DNA of 29,776 bases from Planctomycetaceae bacterium (GTDB lineage Bacteria; Planctomycetota; Planctomycetia; Pirellulales; PALSA-1355). Positions 26,420 to 29,776 of this stretch are shown here, one piece after another (within the stretch, counting starts at the first letter, position 1; each line of letters begins with the position of its first letter). The DNA is taken from assembly GCA_005773095.1 (NCBI GenBank), contig SXHT01000255.1, forward strand, positions 1 through 29,776. Direction: 5' to 3'. The notes under the pieces were generated by a model. That model ran no database searches. It was not told where the DNA came from and worked only from the letters and a program-made list of their open reading frames with translations. The position numbers were made by a program, and so were the translations under genes.

Positions 26420-26427
26420 AGTATACT
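26420..26427. promoter_or_regulatory. Symmetric AGTATACT -10-like element
   Basis: The palindrome AGTATACT gives a TATACT hexamer on both strands. On the minus strand it lies 45 bases before the DUF4404 start. On the plus strand it faces the antitoxin remnant. No clear -35 box is seen in either direction. Confidence 0.35.
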
Positions 26428-26557
26428 AACGAATCAACGGTTGAGTTTCCATTGGCCGTCTTGCAACGATCGACGATCACGCGCGGGCAGCCGCTGTTGG
26501 CGTATCTGTTGGCTGCGCTGGGGCGGAAACGCAGCGCGGTCAAGGAGCTGCTCAAGC

Positions 26558-26785
26558 GTGGAGCCGGTTGTCGTCACTCGGAATGGTAAGGCCGTCGCTG
26601 TGTTGCCGGCGGTCACAGGCGATGACGAAACGGAACGGCTCGTGCCGGCCCATTCTCCAAAGTTCCAATCGCTGCTTGACAAGTCAAGGCGCCCGATCGA
26701 GGACACCGGCGGCATCCCCCACGATCAGTTTTGGCGCGAAGTCAAAGGCGAAGCCCGCAAGCCCCTTCACACGGACGGTCCGTGA
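26558..26785 (+). pseudogene. Phd/YefM-like antitoxin remnant, frameshifted
   Basis: The frame from GTG 26558 gives VEPVVVTRNGKAVAVLPAVT, the DNA-binding-domain ending typical of Phd/YefM antitoxins. It continues as a C-terminal toxin-binding tail (HSPKFQSLLDKSRRPI and DQFWREVKGEARKP). Just upstream, in another frame, lies RSAVKELLKR, which would join as LKRVEPVVV if two bases (GT) were restored at about 26559. A 2-bp deletion has probably broken the gene. No toxin gene follows; the next gene is Hsp20 on the other strand. This is an orphan remnant, or a shortened GTG-started protein. Confidence 0.5.
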
Positions 26786-26795
26786 AAGCACCGAA

Positions 26796-27269
26796 CTAAG
26801 ACGTCTTGACCTGAATCTTCTTCGCTGTCGCGGCAGCAGACTTCTTGAGCTTGATCGTGATCACGCCGTTGGCGTGTTCTGCGGTCACTTGCTCGGTGTC
26901 GACGCCGCCAGGCAAGTCAACGCTGCGGCTGAAGCCTCCGTAGCGAGTCTCGCTGTGATAGAAGTCCTTGTCTTTGCGCTCCGTCGTCTCCTTTTTCTCG
27001 CCGGACAGCGTCAGGCGATCCCCGGTGACCGTGATCTCCAGGTCCTTAGGATCGACGCCTGGCAGCTCCGCGCGGACGGTTACTTCCTGATCGTTTTCGG
27101 CGATGTCGATCGCCGGGAACCAGGACTTGTTCGTGCCGAATTCGCTGAGCGAACCCCAGGGGTCGCGCGTGAAAGCGTCGAACATCCGGTCGATTTCCTG
27201 CCGCAGATCCGAAAGCGGAGCAAGTGCCCCTCTCTCGCGGCCTTTATTGCGCCAAGGTATGAGTGCCAT
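26796..27269 (-). CDS. Hsp20/alpha-crystallin small heat-shock protein (third of three)
   Basis: A 157-residue small heat-shock protein. These proteins are ATP-independent cytosolic holdases that form oligomers around unfolding proteins. The N-terminal arm has LRQEIDRMFDAFTRDPWG. The alpha-crystallin domain runs from about residue 50 (FPAIDIAENDQEVTVRAELP, GVDPKDLEITVTGDRLTL) to about 140, closing with HANGVITIKLKK. A C-terminal I-x-V (KKIQVKTS) fits the I-x-I/V motif. The start at 27269 has AGGAG eight bases upstream. It is last in a row of three hsp20 genes on this strand, 61 bases after the second. Confidence 0.94.
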   Translation of the reverse strand: MALIPWRNKGRERGALAPLSDLRQEIDRMFDAFTRDPWGSLSEFGTNKSWFPAIDIAENDQEVTVRAELPGVDPKDLEITVTGDRLTLSGEKKETTERKDKDFYHSETRYGGFSRSVDLPGGVDTEQVTAEHANGVITIKLKKSAAATAKKIQVKTS

Positions 27270-27330
27270 CGGTAAATTCTCCTGTGTGCAAGGGTAGGAG
27301 CGCGTTCAACGCAACCTAAGTTGGCAGGCG

Positions 27331-27717
27331 TTACTTCGCTTTCACTGAAATCTTCCTCGGCTTGACGGACTCGACTTTTGGCAGATGCACCGTCAGCACG
27401 CCATCGGCATACTCGGCAGCGATCCTGGTGGCGTCAATGCTTTCACCGACCTGGAACACTCGATAAAAGTCGCCGATACCATACTCTTCGAGCAGGTACT
27501 TCACGCTTTCGCCCCGACGATTGGGCACGCTGCCGTGAATCGTAAGCGTGCCATCCTGGAAATCAATGTCGACGCTCTCCGCACTGACGCCCGGCATGTC
27601 GGCCAGGATACGCAACTCGTGCGCGTCTTCAACGATATCCACTCCGGGCCGATAGTACTGACCGCTGCGGGTCAGTTCCGCGGTGCCGCCGCCGTTTTCA
27701 AGGGTTTCCTTGTTCAT
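27331..27717 (-). CDS. Hsp20/alpha-crystallin small heat-shock protein (second of three)
   Basis: A 128-residue protein with almost no N-terminal arm (MNKETLENGGGTAELTRSGQ). Its crystallin domain starts around residue 24 (YRPGVDIVEDAHELRILADM) and ends ADGVLTVHLPKVESVKPRKI. An I-x-V (RKISVKAK) ends the chain. The start at 27717 is well supported by AGGAGA five bases upstream; the 33-codon upstream extension is intergenic. The short arm suggests different oligomer size or client range from its two neighbours. Confidence 0.93.
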   Translation of the reverse strand: MNKETLENGGGTAELTRSGQYYRPGVDIVEDAHELRILADMPGVSAESVDIDFQDGTLTIHGSVPNRRGESVKYLLEEYGIGDFYRVFQVGESIDATRIAAEYADGVLTVHLPKVESVKPRKISVKAK

Positions 27718-27826
27718 GGGTATCTCCTTAAAACAGGTTTGGGTTATTGATTGGCAGGAACAGCATGCGTAATTATGGTGCCGCTGACGCGGACTTTGCT
27801 GTTGATTACCGCTCAAGTTCGATAGG

Positions 27827-28276
27827 TTACCTGGTTTGCACTGAAATCTTTCTTGGTCGGGCGGCCTCGGCTTTCGGCATCCGCACCGTCAGAATCCCAT
27901 CGCGAAGAGTTGCCTCGACACGTCCCGCATCGACCTCCACAGGCAAACGCAGCAAGCGAGTAAATGCGCCGGTACCCCGTTCGCGGCGGTGATACGACGT
28001 GCCTTCCTCCACCACCGGCTTGCGTTCGCCTTTGATCATCAACTCACCACCGACCACCGAGACATCCAAATCGTCGCTCTTGAGCCCAGGCAGCTCCGCC
28101 TCGGCAACAAGCAGCTCACCTTCATCCCATACGTTGACCGTCGGAAATTGCCGCCCGAAAATACGATTGGTCAGGCTCGGCAGTCCGCCCTGACTGGCAA
28201 ACTCGCCCCACTGTTGTTGGACCTGCTCGCGCAGTTGCGCCAGCGGATCAAAACCAGCTCGTCGCTCACGCATCAT
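27827..28276 (-). CDS. Hsp20/alpha-crystallin small heat-shock protein (first of three)
   Basis: A 149-residue protein starting MMRERRAGFDPLAQLREQVQ (28276; 28273 is the alternative ATG) with AGGAG seven bases upstream. The crystallin domain includes FPTVNVWDEGELLVAEAELP and GLKSDDLDVSVVGGELMIKG, and ends LRDGILTVRMPKAEAARPRK. The tail RKISVQTR carries the I-x-V motif. It heads the three-gene row. In the 281 bases upstream I see neither a CIRCE operator (TTAGCACTC-N9-GAGTGCTAA) nor a clear sigma32 promoter, so control is unclear. The sequence differs enough from the other two to suggest old duplication or separate origin. Confidence 0.93.
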   Translation of the reverse strand: MMRERRAGFDPLAQLREQVQQQWGEFASQGGLPSLTNRIFGRQFPTVNVWDEGELLVAEAELPGLKSDDLDVSVVGGELMIKGERKPVVEEGTSYHRRERGTGAFTRLLRLPVEVDAGRVEATLRDGILTVRMPKAEAARPRKISVQTR

Positions 28277-28557
28277 GGTATTGCTCCTTTCGGTTCAGAA
28301 AGTGCCAGATGACCGCCCGACGGGAATCACATGCAAAGAACGTGCCAGCGAACTGGACGACCGTTCGTAAGTAATTTACTAGTGGTGACTTGCGGTTTTG
28401 AGCGACACTTAACCTCGTTCGCAATTCATGCCAATCTGGCAGCCCATCGCGACGAATCCGCAGAACTGCAGCGCGGGGTCACGTTTGATTCTCCGGCGAG
28501 CAGTGGAAGTGACCTTGAATCTCAACCTTGCAAAACTCCAGTTACAAGATTGCCATC

Positions 28558-29776
28558 CTAACACCCACCAGTCCTGTGATGTTCAGGCAATGCTTCCAGC
28601 CGATTGCCGGCAGCGCGCAGGGAAAGAATTTCCGCCGACTTCTCCACGATCACCGCCCCGGCCTCTAAGGCAGGCAGTCCGCGGGAGTAAATATTGGAGA
28701 TTACGCTGTATTCGAAGCGAACCGCCGGGTTGCCGCTGAACTGGGCGGCTTCTTTTTGGGTCGCAGGATCGCCGAGGCGATACAGCAAGTAGGCGGACAT
28801 ACTGCAAGACGACAGAGCGTCACCACCCGGCCGCTCACCAATCAGATGAATGACCAGGCTTGCGGATGTCAGGTCGGCGACCTGTTCGGCAAGCTTAACA
28901 CGGCCATGTCGGGCCAGCAGCGGCTGTCCCACTCGGATGCCATTTTTTGCGAGTCCATCAAGGATTGTCGCCAGGGTGTCATGGATATTGTGATGAATGG
29001 CTTCCGCACTGAGGCCATCCGAGACGAGGATCTGAACCGGACATCCATCGGGAGCCAGGCGCGCGGCGGATGCGCGGGTTAAACGCGATCCCGCGGAGGG
29101 AGAATTCAGATGCGATCTTTTGTCGGGCGCATCGGTCTCCATCACCCGGAAGTTGAAGGCTTCTTGCAGCGCGTCCACGTGCAAGTCGGTTTCGATCGCC
29201 TGGCGACCCAGCGCCTGGCCGAGCCGCACCTGGCGACTCACTTGATCTGCGGGACGCGGTCCGGCGGTATCAAGACCGTACGCAGCCGGCGTTAGTTCCA
29301 GCAGGGACTGAAGTTCCCCCTCCGACGCGCAAAGCGATTGGACATCGCCCCAGTGCGGGCCCCTATGCGTTCGGCCGTTCGCGTCCGTTGTGAAAATGCC
29401 GCGCTGGATTGCCCAGGCAAGAAATTCCGGACCGGGTTGAAGCTCGTGGACTTCCCGCAATGTCTGATTATCATGGGCGCTTGTGTCAAAGTACGCGAGC
29501 ATTCGGTCCGTATTCAAGCAGACATCCATATAGTAGTTGGCCCCGGCTGCGGTCAGGAGTTCGGTTGCCATCTGCTGGCCATCGAGCGTGATTCCCGAAT
29601 GGAGCGTGTAGCAAGGAGCCATGCCCATCGGAACACCCAGAAGCTTTCCCATGAAGTGGTCCTGCAGATTGGCAATGATCATTTCAAAATTGTCGGCGTG
29701 GGTTTCCGGACCAATAAACCCCGTGACGTTGTTGACCATATAGGGGTCGTATCGGCGCGCCAGTCCGTAGCAGAGA
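28558..29776 (-). CDS. Fused ethanolamine ammonia-lyase EutB-EutC (5' partial)
   Basis: The minus-strand frame is open to the right edge of the window (upstream text LCYGLARRYDPYMVNNVTGF), so the N-terminal part of EutB is missing. The first 160 or so visible residues are the C-terminal part of the large subunit (GFIGPETHADNFEMIIANLQ, LGVPMGMAPCYTLHSGI, ELLTAAGANYYMDVCLNTDR). Without a stop it continues into the small subunit: AGPRPADQVSRQVRLGQALG, LNSPSAGSRLTRASAARL, VQILVSDGLSAEAIHHNI, SLVIHLIGERPGGDALSS, SNIYSRGLPALEAGAVIVEK. The enzyme uses adenosylcobalamin to split ethanolamine into acetaldehyde and ammonia. EutB and EutC are separate chains in enterics; here they are one. No other eut genes are visible in the window. 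Confidence 0.9.
   Translation of the reverse strand, partial: LCYGLARRYDPYMVNNVTGFIGPETHADNFEMIIANLQDHFMGKLLGVPMGMAPCYTLHSGITLDGQQMATELLTAAGANYYMDVCLNTDRMLAYFDTSAHDNQTLREVHELQPGPEFLAWAIQRGIFTTDANGRTHRGPHWGDVQSLCASEGELQSLLELTPAAYGLDTAGPRPADQVSRQVRLGQALGRQAIETDLHVDALQEAFNFRVMETDAPDKRSHLNSPSAGSRLTRASAARLAPDGCPVQILVSDGLSAEAIHHNIHDTLATILDGLAKNGIRVGQPLLARHGRVKLAEQVADLTSASLVIHLIGERPGGDALSSCSMSAYLLYRLGDPATQKEAAQFSGNPAVRFEYSVISNIYSRGLPALEAGAVIVEKSAEILSLRAAGNRLEALPEHHRTGGC

Noticed and set aside
26568..27275. 235-codon plus-strand frame across the third Hsp20 gene
   Set aside because: Antisense to a clear Hsp20 domain; the 5' part only overlaps the antitoxin remnant in a wrong frame.
28277..28557. CIRCE/HrcA operator before the Hsp20 genes
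   Set aside because: No TTAGCACTC-N9-GAGTGCTAA pattern, and no convincing sigma32 promoter, was found by eye on either strand.

Overview
The window looks like part of a chromosome from a planctomycete, probably a Pirellulales-type lineage. This is inferred from gene content and style, not from a database search. The signs are high GC, a mraZ-rsmH pair followed by a LysM protein instead of a full division/cell-wall cluster, a TolC-type lipoprotein beside HlyD and M50-protease genes, a GxxExxY remnant, a prkA-yhbH-spoVR cassette in a non-sporulating context, and many short palindromic repeats between genes. No rRNA, tRNA, CRISPR array, integrase or intact transposase is visible.

Layout. 1-1969 (+): the end of a Suf iron-sulfur assembly operon (sufD partial, a Rieske ferredoxin, a SufT/MIP18-like protein). 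2057-2215 (-): a 52-residue lipoprotein. 2391-4357 (+): queG and a Bax-inhibitor-1/YccA membrane protein. 4496-7583 (-): mraZ, rsmH and a two-LysM membrane protein, with a promoter and TGGG-type MraZ boxes before mraZ. 7771-8898 (-): a GT4 glycosyltransferase, divergent from queA (8989-10062, +). 10124-12864: a small secreted protein, a lone response-regulator receiver, a truncated GxxExxY gene and several repeats. 12865-18067 (+): a tight four-gene stress cassette, prkA-yhbH-spoVR plus an unrecognised protein. 18186-26012: a TolC-type outer-membrane lipoprotein (-) divergent from GAF-HlyD, HlyD, PqqD-M50-HlyD and an unknown protein (+). 26100-28276: a DUF4404 protein (-), a frameshifted Phd/YefM antitoxin remnant (+) and three tandem Hsp20 genes (-). 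28558-29776 (-): an ethanolamine ammonia-lyase large/small subunit fusion running off the right edge.

The most interesting locus is 18186-26012. It encodes an outer-membrane channel, two adaptors and a membrane metalloprotease that itself carries an adaptor-like tail, but no ABC, RND or MFS pump is encoded beside it. It reads as a possible protease-centred export or envelope-signalling machine.

The second theme is a dispersed, imperfectly palindromic element of about 136 bp. It occurs six times in 30 kb, including inside two operons, and it ends a GxxExxY gene. Several apparent long N-termini are only translations of this repeat, so starts were chosen downstream of it.
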